Origin: Liolophura sinensis
Taxonomy: Eukaryota > Mollusca > Polyplacophora > Chitonida > Chitonidae
Assembly (NCBI RefSeq): GCF_032854445.1
Contig: NC_088301.1
Coordinates: 6,742,044-6,806,043, forward strand
Length of the DNA: 64,000 nucleotides
Direction: 5' to 3'
Part shown: positions 1-11,862 of the stretch, piece by piece
Layout: each line of letters opens with the position of its first letter
Position numbering within the stretch: position 1 is the first letter of the stretch
Notes under the pieces: generated by a model
Seen by the model: the letters and a program-made list of their open reading frames with translations, nothing else
Told to the model about the DNA's origin: nothing
The model's database searches: none
Translations under genes and position numbers: made by a program

Positions 1-603
1 CTTAACATCACTGGATGTTTCTTCGACCTAATTCTATGTAAGCCATGTGTGTGCAATTTGTTACTAAATGGATATTCACATGAACAGTTAGAATAAAACC
101 CTAATTGAGGTAAACTGACAATAGGCCTAATTTCACTCCTTACACATCACCATTTGCCAGTTATCAAACTGTCGTCGCTGCTCCATTCTGTAGTCTTTTG
201 TATATTTTATTCCTTAAAACTGCTATATGCTCAGGTGTTTTGTTCCTCTTTTGTCAACTTCATTAAGTCACACAAAAACATGCCTAAGTCTTAAACTAGA
301 GACCGTCGACAGAATATCACAGACACACTGCCGAGGTGGCGTATAATCATTTACTCTGCTCATACAGCCACCACCACCTTCAGTAAAAAACCATAATAAC
401 ACTAGAAATGAATCAGCACAAACTTTTTAAAATAGCTATGCGGGGATATTTGAAAAAAAAAATCCACATTTGCTAATGCACGATGGCCTGTTAGTGCTAT
501 TCGAGCTTGTAAGCATTTTCTAATGATTTATCGTTGTTCAAGGTTATTCTTGTGAAAGCTTATTACTAGGAACAAGAATTTAAAGTATCTGGAGAAGGGA
601 ATT
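1..603. other. AT-rich intergenic stretch, no gene seen
   Basis: No exon, promoter or intact repeat is recognisable. The words around 330-395 (CCGAGGTGGCGTATAATCAT) resemble the tail of a short repeat also seen near 3835-3875 and 18540-18600, so part of this stretch is probably an old SINE remnant. Confidence 0.4.
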
Positions 604-850
604 GATTTATTTATTTATTTGATTGGTGTTTTACGCTGTACTCAAGAATATTTCACTTCTACCACCGGAAACAGGATAGAACCGGGGGGAAACCCATGAC
701 CCTCTGCAGGTTGCTTTCACGTAAGGCCCTTCCCCAACCGCAGAGGAAGCCAGCATGAGCTGGACTTGAACCCACAGCAACCGCACTGGAAGGAGACTGC
801 TGGGGCATTGCGCCCTGCTGGTGTGATAACCACCTCGGCCACGGAGGCTC
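604..850 (-). mobile_element. tRNA-derived SINE copy, near full length
   Basis: In the plus strand it starts with (TTTA)n and TTGGTGTTTTACGC, passes through the GGGGGAAACCCATGACC core and ends with the inverted tRNA-like head (GAGCTGGACTTGAACCCACA, then CGGCCACGGAGGC). The element therefore lies on the minus strand. The same layout recurs in about fifteen places in this window, in both orientations. The head has a box-B-like GTTCAAGTCC, as expected for an RNA polymerase III SINE promoter. I do not assign a Repbase name. It creates a spurious small ORF at 659-895. Confidence 0.8.
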
Positions 851-923
851 GCTGAAAGAGAAACACAAAAATATTTTAGACAAAATTGAATTCATCTATA
901 CGCTTTGGAAAACAGTGAAAAAA

Positions 924-1022
924 GGTTTTCTCCGCGATGTAAACCTTTCGCGCCATATGAACCTATTCTCCGCGGTATACCCCTTTTCTCCGCGGTGCAA
1001 AGCTTTTCTCCGCGGTGGAAAT
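924..1022. repeat. Short tandem array of a GC-rich 20-bp unit
   Basis: Five diverged units carry the core TTTTCTCCGCGGTG; the last three are clearest. The GC-rich core stands out from AT-rich surroundings. A related A4/CCGCGG-like spacing is seen in the array at 29333-29420. Confidence 0.65.
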
Positions 1023-1149
1023 CCACGTGACACTTAGCCTCTAACCGAGAGATTCACCATCTTTGATCTAACGAACCTACGCTTCCTGTGATGCTGAGTC
1101 TAATATCTCAAATCGAATCTTCTGAATTTACGAACCGCTTACATTATTG

Positions 1150-1373
1150 CCCTTCAGTAAATATGAGGCTCGTATCTTTTCTATTTATAGTGTTGAAATG
1201 ATTCTAAAGTTTGAGGATGTTGTAATGTGACAACATTATATTTTTAGGAACTTTATTGCCGATTTTGAATGGTAGTAATTGCACAGACTTAGCTGATTTT
1301 GTGAAAGGTAATTTTTGGGGCTATTCTAATATTCCATTGGATTTGCGCTGATCGGTTTTTGCCCAAAATCTCC
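1150..1373. mobile_element. MITE remnant ending in TTTTTGCCCAAAATCTCC
   Basis: This segment aligns by eye with 12866-13165 and 39113-39395. Shared blocks include GTTGAAATGATTCTAAAGTTTGA, a TTTTGAAYRGTA block and TGATTTTGTGAAAGG. The right end is an inverted copy of the GGAGATTTTGG start of the 39113 copy, which suggests terminal inverted repeats of about 18 bp. The left end of this copy is missing. Confidence 0.6.
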
Positions 1374-2340
1374 GGTATATCATTTTCAATCGCAAACAAC
1401 CTACGTATTTTCCACAAACAACTATATGATGTGAAATACTTCCATTTTCTACAGCGTGTTTCTCTTCAGTGGCATCAATGATCAAAAATCCCACACCACT
1501 TAGAGGCATGACATTTGTTTATGTCAAGATCGTTTATTACGAGTTTTGTTCCACACCACAAGCTCCTTGAAGCGGTGCGATTCTCTAAACACACAGACTG
1601 CATGGCGTGCATCCTGTCATCTGTGTAAAGCAATAAGGGTGGAGTAAACTGGTGGATCGGACTTTTAAACAACTCTTCTGCAATATTTGGTGGGCAAGCG
1701 CCAAGACCCTTCTGTTCAGTGGTAGTCATTTAGTATACGAACACAGGATGTTGCTACTCGATTCTACTATTAATATGACCTTGAGACCGAAGGTGCGTCA
1801 AGATTCGTCTTGCATGAGAACAAGGAAATGACATTCACATTCTGCAGCAATGGTTAACCTTGCGCTTTGTCTAAGAGATATTCCACTGTTTGCTAGCTAT
1901 GAAACCTCTCCGCAGAATATGTGCCATGCAGGCTTAACGAAGAGCGAATGCCCAACATTTATGCAGGATGTAACCTATCCTTTACGTGAACCCGCAAGCA
2001 AATATATACGTTCTTCATCAAACGCGATTCTAATCAAGCTTTTAGCTTACTTCAAAGCAAAAGTCAATTAAAATTACATACCTGTGTACATTGTAACTAC
2101 CATGCATTTTATAAACATTGCAAAAAAACAAACAAAAAAAACAAAACAAACAAAACAAAAAAAAAAACAAGCGCAAATTTGCCACATAGCCATTCGCAAA
2201 AACATCCTCGAAAAAGTTGATGTCGTCTTGTACGCAGTAAAGACTGGTTTAAGTCAAACGCATGACCTATATTACGTTATAGGATGTGAGAACTGGATTG
2301 ATGGACCGACACACTGACTTGATAACACCAGTACTTATGC
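1374..2340. other. Intergenic stretch, no gene seen
   Basis: Small ORFs here (minus strand 1475-1729, plus strand 1850-2071) show no recognisable domain and no splice context. An A-rich stretch lies at 2121-2170. Confidence 0.4.
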
Positions 2341-2344
2341 CATA

Positions 2345-2546
2345 TATGTACCAGGAACCTCACACCAGTGCGATCACCGTGAGTTCATGTCCAGATGCTT
2401 CTGTCCAGTCGCTCCAGGGAAGGTCTTCCAGCAACTTGCGGATGAGTGTGGGTTTTCCCCCGGGTTCCTGCCCTATTTCCTCCCACCATATTGCTGGCCG
2501 CCGTGGTGGGAAGTGAACTATATTCAAACAAATAAATAAATAAATA
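2345..2546 (+). mobile_element. tRNA-derived SINE copy, plus strand
   Basis: The order is head remnant (CAGGAACCTCACACCAGTGC, then GTGAGTTCATGTCC), core (GGTTTTCCCCCGGGTTCCTG, CTCCCACCATATTGCTGGCC) and tail (AAATAAATAAATAAAT). The first part of the tRNA-like head is lost. It generates false ORFs on both strands. Confidence 0.75.
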
Positions 2547-2824
2547 TAAAACTTTTCAGGCAATGCATTTCTCATAGACGTTTTGTCCCTCGCATAGGAA
2601 TTATGAGACAATAATTTCTCAACATGAATTTGTACTACGGACATGTAAGAGAGAAAACTGGCCAATTGCGATAATGACACAGAAAGGATTTTCTAAATGC
2701 AGTAAAATGTGAGACCTAAGAAGCTAAAACGTTACACGTCGCATAGTGAATTTTGGCAAGTTAGATTTAACATTATAACGTTTATATAAAACATTTCAGT
2801 TTTAAAGGAGAAGAAAACAAAAAA

Positions 2825-3350
2825 TTGATGCCAAACTCAGATGAAAGAGTGAAATTTTGAATATTTTTTTTCGATATTTTCTTTCAGGAGAAAAGGGCAT
2901 TTGAAAATATTTTGTATGGTGGGTATTTGGGACGACAGTTTAGTATATATCGTCTTTACTTAATATAAATAAGGGATGTGATGCGCGTCTAATAATGAAT
3001 TTTAACGTAAATTCCATGTTATATCCAAACATATGCCTTTAATCTGAATTAAGATAACATTAATGATATATTAAAAATGTAAATATGATCAAAATCCAGG
3101 CTGAACACTTCTGTCAGCTGAAAAGATGAAATTATAGTGCAAATATGTGTATTAAACACATACTAAACCCTAATTTTTGTAACATTATTATGCAAAGACA
3201 GAATATACCGAAAGGTGGTCGCAATTACCCACCATACAAAAATTATTTTTAAGTGTCTTTTTCTCTTTAAAGAAAAAGCGAAAAAAATATCGAAGGCCAC
3301 ATTTACAACTAACTTTTCACACCCTTTCATCTCAAATTTATGTAATTTTA
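2825..3350. mobile_element. Fold-back MITE (family A) with arms of about 150 bp
   Basis: The arm at about 2826-2985 reads through TTTTGTATGGTGGGTATTTG. The arm at about 3160-3345 is its inverted copy (ACCCACCATACAAAAATTAT). Flanking blocks also match in inverted order, including the TTTTTTTCGATATTTTC block and the ATGAAAGRGTG block. The loop is about 170 bp. There is no coding sequence. A second diverged copy lies at about 48480-48965. Confidence 0.7.
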
Positions 3351-4525
3351 ATGTTTTCTCAACCTTTAAGCGTTTAGGCTTCAGGCAATAGCCCATTTCA
3401 CATGCGTGTGTATGAATTGTTATTTTAGCTTGCATGAAAACTGACGGATTTTACACTTTACGTGGTATAGACGAAATTTTATCAACACTAGCTGTATGTT
3501 GAATGATGTCAGTATGGAAATAATTACAGGCATCATAACAGACCGAGGGGCTTTATCCCCGGGGTGTATCATGTTACCGGTTATAACACGACTTTATAAC
3601 TGAGATCAAACGCCGACAGCGAAACCGCATAATCTACTTCCACAAGGATGCTATAAGCGTTCATCCGTCAGTGCCTCACTTCACCTAGTGTCCAGTTTCG
3701 AGGGACATTTTAGCACAATTCTACGTCCAGCCTTATAATAGTCTTGCCCTAGATCGAGACGATATCGCACTGAATGTTCTTGCATGTATTCTGAGTAAAA
3801 CCCACATATTGTTTTGGTCGCCACGATATGCCTGTAGTACTGCCGATGTGGCGCTAAGCCATAATCATTCATTTATTCATATTGATTGGACGTTTTCTTA
3901 CCTTGTTGGGTTAAAATACAATGGATATCTTACCGTATGTGACAAATATATGTTCATTCTGATACATATCACGGCCCATGCTTCTTAGAAAATAATAGCA
4001 CTACTTCGTGATGCATGTTATACTATCGGCCTACATAGCTCACATGTACCCACGCTGATGTGAAACTATATAACGCTGCACAAGGAATGTTTTGACATGT
4101 CAAATAGGATGGAAGCAATTTTAGAATAAATCCAAGTGCATATGATAGTTATATGTAGAATGTTGTTTTCTGTCTCAAGTCAAAGTGCTGAGAATATGAC
4201 ACCATCTTGTTAGCATGCATTTGTATAAATAAACGCGAGTGTTCCGTACGAATTTTGTCCCATTTGGAGCCATTTTCTCGTCTTTTTGATCACTTCACAG
4301 CTAGAAGATGCGTTGCTGAAATTGACAGATGACTGGTCAAAAAACTACAGTATTTATCGGGAGTAAAATCTTAGAAAGTGCGATATTTGGCACATGATAA
4401 TGATCATTCAATCATTCATAACGTTTGGTCGTTTTCCTACCTTGCTAGTTTAAAATACAATGGATATCTGACCTTATGAGACGCTTATATACGTTCATTC
4501 TGGTACATATCACGGTATTTATCGG
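3351..4525. other. Intergenic stretch with partial copies of the neighbouring duplication
   Basis: No gene is seen. Two diverged copies of a roughly 90-bp block (AAAATACAATGGATATCT to TACATATCACGG) occur at about 3886-3975 and 4430-4515. A partial copy of the start of the 1.33-kb duplicated unit (TATTTATCGGGAGTAAAATC) occurs at about 4351-4395. A short repeat tail (GCCGATGTGGCGCTAAGCCA) is at about 3842-3880. Confidence 0.5.
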
Positions 4526-5868
4526 AAGTAAAAGCATAGAGAGTGCGGTATGTGGCAAACGTTTACACGTAATTGGTGAAAAACGCGGCATCCTGTGAGT
4601 TTACCCTGCTATTAGGATTTTATTCTCAATGCTCATGTAAATGCATACCCATAGTTCGCTATGTCTTCCTGTATAGCAGAAAAACAAGGGTATTATAGCA
4701 AACAGGTGGTTTTCAGGTTCATAGGCATTTGACCGAATTCAATGATTAAGTGAACCCAGTTACATGCTAATAAACTATAGCTATAAAACAAACCAGCTGC
4801 ACATCGCATTATGTGAAGAATCCACGAAATGTCGGGTCGAGATAAATTTAACCCGGAAAGCACCTAACCTATTGTAAATATTTGTCAGAGGAGACCAAGA
4901 ATAACTGCGATTCATAGGTAAATCGACCCTGTCGTAAATTCCGACGATTTCAACGCTACCAAAAGGTAACAACCCAACCATTTTGGGCTGCCTGTGGTTT
5001 TGTCCAAGAGGAGTTTCGAGTTCGAACTCTTTTGTCGTTGAAGGTAGAAAAAGTCCAGCTATGTCATGTGACCTGTTAAAAATAATTTAGAGTGGACTAA
5101 TGACAGAGAAAATCGAGAAGTTGAACGTTTATGATATTGAAATGTTTCTAAAGGAAAGAGGTCTCATTTATGGAAAAAGGTGAGAGAGGTGATCAGTAAA
5201 TCAATTTGAACAAAGGCTGCCTAACATTTTTCACCAGGCATATGGCACAGTAGGACTGTTTTCACCTTAGACGACTTTCCAACTCGAAACTTCCCTATTA
5301 CGCATTCATGATGTTATACAAGGCCAGCTTATACATGTCACAGTCAAATGAACATGCAACAGGTAGAAACCACTATCTGGGTGGAAAATCTGGCAAAGAC
5401 CCAATGACTTAGCCTAGTAATGTTATCCTTTTGTGTTTCTTGAAAATTTAGTTCTATTAAAGTTGAGGCCCCTGTGTATGTACATCATACCACTGAGCGA
5501 ATACGTTTAAAAGAATTTCATGGAATAACCGAGTAGCTATATATGTATGTATATATATATAGGTACAGTGGCGAAGATACATGTAGTGTAATAACGTCAC
5601 AGTGTTATAGTGTAAGTAATGAACAGAGCTAACAAGTTGTAATGGATAGTGAGTTACAGCATGCATGCAGGGTGTAATCGGAAGTTATGAATGGAGCTAA
5701 CAAAGGTTATCAGACATAACGGTAAAATATTAATATAAATATACTAAGCAGTAGCGGTATGGCCGAGATTATGTTTTCCCCTTGTTCTCAAGAAAAAATA
5801 GCCTTGCAATTGCGACTTACCGCACCTCAGAGATACATTGCCGCAGAGTTTATTCCATAATTATTACT
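4526..5868. repeat. Direct duplication, copy 1 (about 1.34 kb)
   Basis: This copy runs from AAGTAAAAGCATAGAGAG to TTCCATAATTATTACT. It matches 6149-7478 with only scattered substitutions and small indels, about 97 percent identity by eye. A 66-codon ORF on the minus strand (4781-4981) is shared by both copies but has no recognisable domain. A TA-rich microsatellite near 5540-5562 differs in length between copies. No terminal TG/CA, target duplication or inverted ends were found, so LTR origin is not supported. Confidence 0.85.
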
Positions 5869-5885
5869 AAGAAGGTACCACCTAG

Positions 5886-6085
5886 GTCGAGTGAGTGAGT
5901 GAGTGGGTTTTTGGGGTTTAACTTCGTACTCACCAATGTTTCAGTCATATGACGACGATACCCGTCTTTGTCACATACAGAGGTCGGGAAGCGACCGAGG
6001 TAACAAAAGACGACAAAGAATGGATCATCATTTATCTTGAACACCGAAACCAAGTAAGGGTTATGACCTGATCTTGAGGTGTTGA
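5886..6085. mobile_element. Second SINE-type repeat fragment between the duplicated units
   Basis: GAGTGAGTGAGTGGGTTTTT followed by GGGGTTTAACTTCGTACTCA and TTTCAGTCATATGACGACGA is the start of a repeat type common in molluscan DNA. Shorter pieces recur at 22458-22560 and 55268-55335. The 3' half is degenerate. Confidence 0.6.
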
Positions 6086-6148
6086 TCATGGTTATACACC
6101 TGGAAAGCGGTTACATAATACACCGAGGGTTTTGGTCCAAGGTCTGTT

Positions 6149-7478
6149 AAGTAAAAGCATAGAGAGTGCGGTATGTAGAAAACGTGTACACGTAATTGGT
6201 GAAAAACGCGGCATCCTGTGAGTTTACCCTGCTATTAGGATTTTATTCTCAATGCTCATGTAAATGCATACCCATCGTTCGCTATGTCTTCCTGTAGAGC
6301 AGAAAAACAAGGGTATTATAGCAAACAGGTGGTTTTCAGGTTCATAGGCATTTGACCGAATTCAATGATTAAGTGAACCCAGTTACATGCTAATAAACTA
6401 TAGCTATAAAACAAACCAGCTGCACATCGCATTATGTGAAGAATCCACGAAATGTCGGGTCGAGATAAATTTAACCCGGAAAGCACCTAACCTATTGTAA
6501 ATATTTGTCAGAGGAGGCCAAGAATAACTGCGATTCATAGGTAAATCGACCCTGTCGTAAATTCCGACGATTTCAACGCTACCAAAAGGTAACAACCCAA
6601 CCATTTTGGGCTGCCTGTGGTTTTGTCCAAGAGGAGTTTCGAGTTCAAACTCTTTTGTCGTTGAAGGTAGAAAAAGTTCAGCTATGTCATGTGATCTGTC
6701 AAAAATAATTTAGTGGACTAATGAAAGAAAATTGAGAAGTTGAACGTTTATGATATTGAAATGTTTCTAAAGGAAAGAGGTCTCATTTATGGAAAAAGGT
6801 GAGAGAGGTGATCAGTAAATCAATTTGAACAAAGGCTGCCTAACATTTTTCACCAGGCATATGACACAGTAGGACTGTTTTCACCTTAGACGACTTTCCA
6901 ACTCGAAACTTCCCTATTACGCATTCATGATGTTATACAAGGCCAGCTTATACATGTCACAGTCAAATGAACATGCAACAGGTAGAAACCACTATCTGGG
7001 TGGAAAATCTGGCAAAGACCCAATGACTTAGCTTAGTAATGTTATCCTTTTGTGTTTCTTGAAAATTTAGTTCTATTAAAGTACAGGCCTCTGTGTATGT
7101 ACATCATACCACTGAGCGAATACGTTTAAAAGAATTTCATGGAATAACCGAGTAGCTATATATGTATATATGTATAGGTACAGTGTATACATGTGGTGTA
7201 ATAACGTCACAGTGTTATAGTGTAAGTAATGAACAGAACTAACAAGTTGTAATGGATAGTGAGTTACAGCATGCATGCAGGGTGTAATCGGAAGTTATGA
7301 ATGGAGCTAACAAAGGTTATCAGACATAACGGTAAAATATTAATATAAATATACTAAGCAGTAGCGGTATGGCCGAGATTATGTTTTCCCCTTGTTCTCA
7401 AGAAAAAATAGCCTTGCAATTGCGACTTACCGCATCTCAGAGATACATTGCCGCAGAGTTTATTCCATAATTATTACT
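6149..7478. repeat. Direct duplication, copy 2 (about 1.33 kb)
   Basis: This is the same unit and orientation as 4526-5868, separated from it by about 280 bp that include a SINE-type fragment. High similarity over the whole length implies a recent event. The ends fall in unrelated flanking sequence (GGTCTGTT on the left, AACAGTTACAGG on the right). Confidence 0.85.
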
Positions 7479-9102
7479 TAACAGTTACAGGTAAAGAATC
7501 ATTTGTTTCATGAAATTACCGTTTTAGCCATTGAAGTTGGCAAAATTTTCTAAATATTAAAATACACCTTAATTAATGCATACGTAACGTTTATGTATAC
7601 CCTTGAAACACTATATATTTTACTAACTATAAGATGCCGAATGAGGTTCAGAGAGCAGTGTAATAATGCATTGACACCGTAAATGTATCTCTCTGTATTT
7701 CCATGAAGCCGTTGAACCATGTCTATGACTAATCAACTATGTCCATTCGCGGTATTGATGTCTTATATGAAGCTGTTAATATATTATCCATTACACCGAT
7801 GCTGTGAGATAAATTACGTATGTTTACCACATACGTTTACTTATTACTGACGTTTATGTTCGCTTTAACCAATTTAACAAGATTTTTTCCAGCAGATCCA
7901 TCGATGGATTTAAAGGATTAGTGTACAGATTTATTAGTTTCATTCTATTCCCAGAGGGATTCTAAATTCATACCTATATGGGATTACAACTACCGGTACG
8001 TGTTATTGTCGGCATTCCGAACAGAGTGATGTAAGAGTGTACAGAGATTTACTGTTTACTAGTTTTCAGTTCAGTTAATGGTATTTTATAAGTACTGTGT
8101 TCAGGCGCCGTTGTGGAAGTTCAGCTGTATTGCTGTCGCAGCTTTCAGCTGGAGAGCAGATAGGCGAAAGCAGGTACGGCTGTTTTTTACGGCTGAAATT
8201 ACTCTCTGGCCGATCACGCTCGATTTGGTTTATGATATATATCGGTCTGTTATATCTGGTGCGGGTAGATCACGCGTCCATCTGACAATTAAGGACATCT
8301 CACATACTGTCCATTCAAATACAGCGGACAGATTCTGCCTTTTTCCTGGTAAGGAGTGGCATAGAAATGAACTCTGTACAAGACTAGTATAAGTCTCATC
8401 TGTATTAACTTCGCATTCGGTGATAGATGTACAGCCTGTACGGCGATGTGTAACTGGTGGGTGCAATCGGTGATGATTGTTGACAAACATCAACAACGAG
8501 CGTTACCTTGGAACATCTGGGAGCGGAAGTCGTGAATTTCCCCCATTTCCGCGACTTCTCCACTCTTGTCATAAAGTGAGGAGGTATAAATGGCCCTACA
8601 AAAATAATCACGTGCGCAGATGATTTATTTCTGACGTTAAATATTGCGATTGTTGAGCAACATCGTGTATTTTGGTTGACGGCTGGATACGTTTGACACT
8701 TTTTATGGAATAAAGCTGGACCTTACTTTAAAACTCGTCACATACTAAAGGATATGAGTTTACATATCCGGTTAAAAGCGTCATAATCCTTATCAAACAG
8801 TGTATATATACAACCTATATAAAACCAGTAATTAAGATTAATCTAATTATGTTCAAGGACAGCGGCATGGCTCAAACATGCATATCTTTTTTATGCATAT
8901 GTCCTTTTGAATATATCATGTTATATACTACTAAATGTCAAAAGAAATGTATCCGACGTAAACACTAACTTTAACATTAACACTGCTAATGTCGGAAATA
9001 GTCGAATTTTACAAATCTGTGAGTAGGGTGCCTTAGAGGTATACACAAGGCTTGTTCTGTGTCATACATTTGGTCTTTAAGAAACTTTCCCCATACCCCG
9101 GA
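7479..9102. other. Intergenic stretch, no gene seen
   Basis: Overlapping small ORFs on both strands at 8078-8611 sit in a slightly GC-richer patch but show no domain, no conserved motif and no clear exon borders. The rest is AT-rich and featureless to me. Confidence 0.35.
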
Positions 9103-9305
9103 ATTTTACCATGTACTCAGGAATATTTCACTTGCACGACGGCGGCCAGCATTATGGTGGGAGGAATTGGGCAGAGCCAGGGGGAAACCCACTACCATCC
9201 GCAGGTTCCCGACAGACCTTTCTAGGTACGACCGGAGAGGAAGCCACATGAACTCGACTTGAACTCACAGCAATCGCATCAATAAGAGGTTCCTCAGCAC
9301 GCTAA
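9103..9305 (-). mobile_element. tRNA-derived SINE copy, minus strand
   Basis: The plus strand shows ATGTACTCAGGAATATTTCA, GACGGCGGCCAGCATTATGG, GGGGGAAACCC and CTCGACTTGAACTCACAGCA in the order expected for an inverted copy. The tRNA-like head is partly lost. Confidence 0.75.
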
Positions 9306-9750
9306 CAACTTGGACACGAAGGGCCCTCCCCCCCAAACAATACTGTGCACAACCATAATTTCACACCGTCAACACCAAATGCCCCTGATGATAACGAATG
9401 TGCACAACGGGCATAGGAATACAGCGATACATAAATTGAGAAGGCCTTTTGTCTTTTGACATATCTCTCTACTCCTAACCACTAAAAAAAATGTTTAAAC
9501 TATATATCTATGGGGAGACTCCAGAGGAATAGTTGTATTCCATTTTCTTGTGAAATCTTGGAAGTGTACATGCCACTGAAACTATAGTATACCTATATGG
9601 ATCTGGCAAGCAACCCTTTCGTAAGCCACGATTTTTTATTTAAATTTTATCTTCTTAACTGTTGATTCCTCCCGAATTCATTCTAATACATAACAAGTCA
9701 TTTCGGCTCAGAAAAAGCTGTTTTGAATTACAAGAGTGAGGTTTGTTCTA

Positions 9751-10045
9751 ACTCTTTACAGCGCATGTGCCACTCTCGCGGCTCGCCTTACATCACTACC
9801 AAAGTCACCACACCAAAGTCACTAGGATTACGGAGATGAAGCAAGAAGTGATTTAAAAAAGTCTGTTTCAACATGTACATCCGCTAATACTTGATACATA
9901 TTCATTGTTTTTATCTAAGGTGTGCGCAACGTGGTTCCAACAGACAAAGCAAATTTGCTGATGAGTGTTGATTATAGGTACGCACGAGGACAATACTAGT
10001 GAGGCTAAGCCTCAACAATCGCATGGACGAGATCTTCTGCTGCCT
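9751..10045. mobile_element. MITE family E, truncated copy
   Basis: The left arm ACTCTTTACAGCGCATGTGC continues into a CCTTACATCACTACC block that matches the arm of the copies at 25919, 28709 and 39835. The internal GATGAGTGTTGATTATAGG, the ACGAGGACA block and GAGGCTAAGCCT also match internal sequence of those copies. No matching right arm was found. Confidence 0.6.
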
Positions 10046-10199
10046 CACTTAGGAATATTTCTGATTTGTTTCCATGGAGATATTGTTCGTGGCCTGTTTC
10101 ACTTAACATACACGAACTGCCAGAGAGCGGAAGCCCAGTTCAGGTAAAATAGGCCAGCTTGGCCCCGCTCTCTGTCAGACAATCAAGCACGTGATCTAT

Positions 10200-10792
10200 G
10201 CTTTAAGCAATGGTGTGTTGTTACACGCATTTGGAACTTGTTACATGTCCGGGCTAAATTCAGCATCCTTTAGATTTGGTTTGTCTGAATTAGGTACAAC
10301 ATTGTTAAAGTATTTCAACGTTTTAATACGACCACTGGCGCTATCGACAGCCCATCGTGTTTTTGCGATAAGCCTGGATGAGTTGGCTTCTCTCGTGGTG
10401 AAGTGTTTACAATTGTTTCCTAGAGAAAGGAGAGACTCAGTTCTTAGCCTAAGATCATGTAAAAATTCCATTGCATCACGAAAGCCACCGTTAACGACGA
10501 GAACGTCTTCTTATTGACGCCATTCCATCATGTTTTCTTTGTTGCTCTTCATCATATGCTTTACTAATGAGGCTCCATTGTTTTTACCGTCTCAAGGTAT
10601 GGGCCAGTGATGATAATAATGTACCCGTCTGTTGTTGTCGTCATGACTGGTTTCACGAGTGGACTGTGTTCGTGTATGATGAAGGATTCTGACGCATCGA
10701 CATTGGAAACTGTAGTTTGAACTTTTCTGTATATATATACGTAGGTACCATCAAGAATAAGTATCACAACGTTTGAAGTCAACGAACTAAAT
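10200..10792 (-). pseudogene. Decayed DDE transposase (DDE_Tnp_4/Harbinger-like) fragment
   Basis: Reading the minus strand from about 10790 gives a first segment with ILDGTYVYIYRK, then LVKPVMTTTTDGYIIIITGP. After a frame change near 10560-10600 comes EDVLVVNGGFRDAMEFLHDL and later REANSSRLIAKTRWAVDSAS, ending near 10241. This order matches a transposase-derived family with a DGTY first aspartate, a VVDRGFRD second aspartate and a RW.VE.AN acidic residue. Two of the three expected acidic positions look changed: the second D reads as N, and the E before the last helix reads as D. With an in-frame stop and a frameshift the copy is dead. A SINE sits immediately upstream (10795-10948). The N-terminal DNA-binding part is absent. 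The family assignment is from recall of motif order. Confidence 0.65.
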
Positions 10793-10794
10793 AC

Positions 10795-10948
10795 TTGATT
10801 TATTAATTTGATTATGGTTGCATTGTGGTGGAAGAAAAGGCCCAGGGGAAACCCACGACCATCCCCAGGTTGTTGCCAGACCTTCCCACTTACGGCCGGA
10901 GAGGAGGCCAGCATGAGCTGGACTTGAACTCACAGCGACCGCAACTAA
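10795..10948 (-). mobile_element. tRNA-derived SINE copy, internally deleted
   Basis: The (TTTA) tail, GGGGAAACCCACGACCATCC, CTTCCCACTTACGGCCGGAG and GAGCTGGACTTGAACTCACA are present. The ACGGCGGCCAGCATT part is reduced. It abuts the upstream end of the decayed transposase. Confidence 0.75.
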
Positions 10949-11592
10949 ATATTTGTGTCGCACAGGCAGTCGTATGATTGTCAATGGCATCCCTCCGATT
11001 AATGATCAAAACCCAGATCCAGAGGAACAAATCCCTCTATCAGTGGCTTCCGTGCCGATTTGATGATTCTTGACACCTTATATTTATCAGGAATGCAGCA
11101 GAGTGTCCAGATACTCCTAAGGGTGATAAAAAGATCCCAAATGCAATGACTGTATCGTAAAATTAGCGAAAACAAATAAATAATATTCGTTATTGCAGGA
11201 GCTGCATGTATTATATAAGATGCTAATTATGTTCAGAATAAATCATGTATTACTTGTTAGCTTTATGTATTTATCCATGCCTTTCCATTTGAAACCAAAT
11301 TCATTTAGAATTGTTCGCTCTGTACTCATTATTTGTACTCTAGACAAACCCCTGGCGAAAATCGAATTTCAACTTGCGACCCCCTTGCTGAGAGGCAAAC
11401 AAATGGCAATTGAATGTAGCGAGTAGACCTGGCTTGCGAACTTTCTAAACTTGCGATAGAACTTTCCATCGCGAGTAGATGGAGCAGAGCTCTCAAGGCT
11501 GCCATAGATCTGAGTCCTGCATTTTGAGCATAATCGACCATCTTTTCGAACCGAATCATGGCCATTTTGTTGTAAACAGCCAAATTATGTAG
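10949..11592. other. Intergenic stretch, no gene seen
   Basis: Small overlapping ORFs at 11193-11583 on both strands have no recognisable domain. Confidence 0.35.
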
Positions 11593-11862
11593 GGGGGCCT
11601 CCGTAACTCAACTGGCTGCGCTAGCGCAGCGTAATGACCCAGGAACCTCTCACCAATACAGTCGATGTGAGCTCAAGTGTAGTTCATGCTGGCTTCCTCT
11701 CCGGCCGTACGTGGGAAGGTCTTGCAGCAACCTGCGGATGGGTTGTGGGTTTCCCCCGGGCTGTGCCCGGTTTCTTCCCACCATTATGCTGGCCACCGTC
11801 GTATAAGTGACATATTCTTGAGTACAACGTAAAACACCAATCAAATAAATAAACAAATAAAT
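11593..11862 (+). mobile_element. tRNA-derived SINE, best full-length copy
   Basis: This is the most complete copy. The tRNA-like head starts GGGGGCCTCCGTAACTCAAC with a box-A-like region and CTGCGCTAGCGCAGC, followed by a box-B-like GAGCTCAAGT. The conserved body (TCTCCGGCCGTACGTGGGAA, TTTCCCCCGGGCTGTGCCCG, CCACCATTATGCTGGCCACC) leads into GTATAAGTGACATATTCTTG and a (AAATAAAT) tail. The length is about 270 bp. It is a useful reference for the other copies. Poly(A)-like AAATAAA tails imply LINE-mediated retrotransposition. Confidence 0.85.

Noticed and set aside
4526-7478. The 1.33-kb repeats as LTRs of a retrotransposon
   Set aside because: No TG...CA ends, no primer-binding site or polypurine tract, and only 280 bp of non-coding sequence between them.
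8078-8611. Cluster of overlapping ORFs on both strands
   Set aside because: Open in several frames at once because of a slightly GC-richer patch; no conserved motif.
11593-11670. Possible true tRNA gene
   Set aside because: Box A and box B-like sequences belong to a SINE head; no complete cloverleaf or anticodon arm can be drawn.
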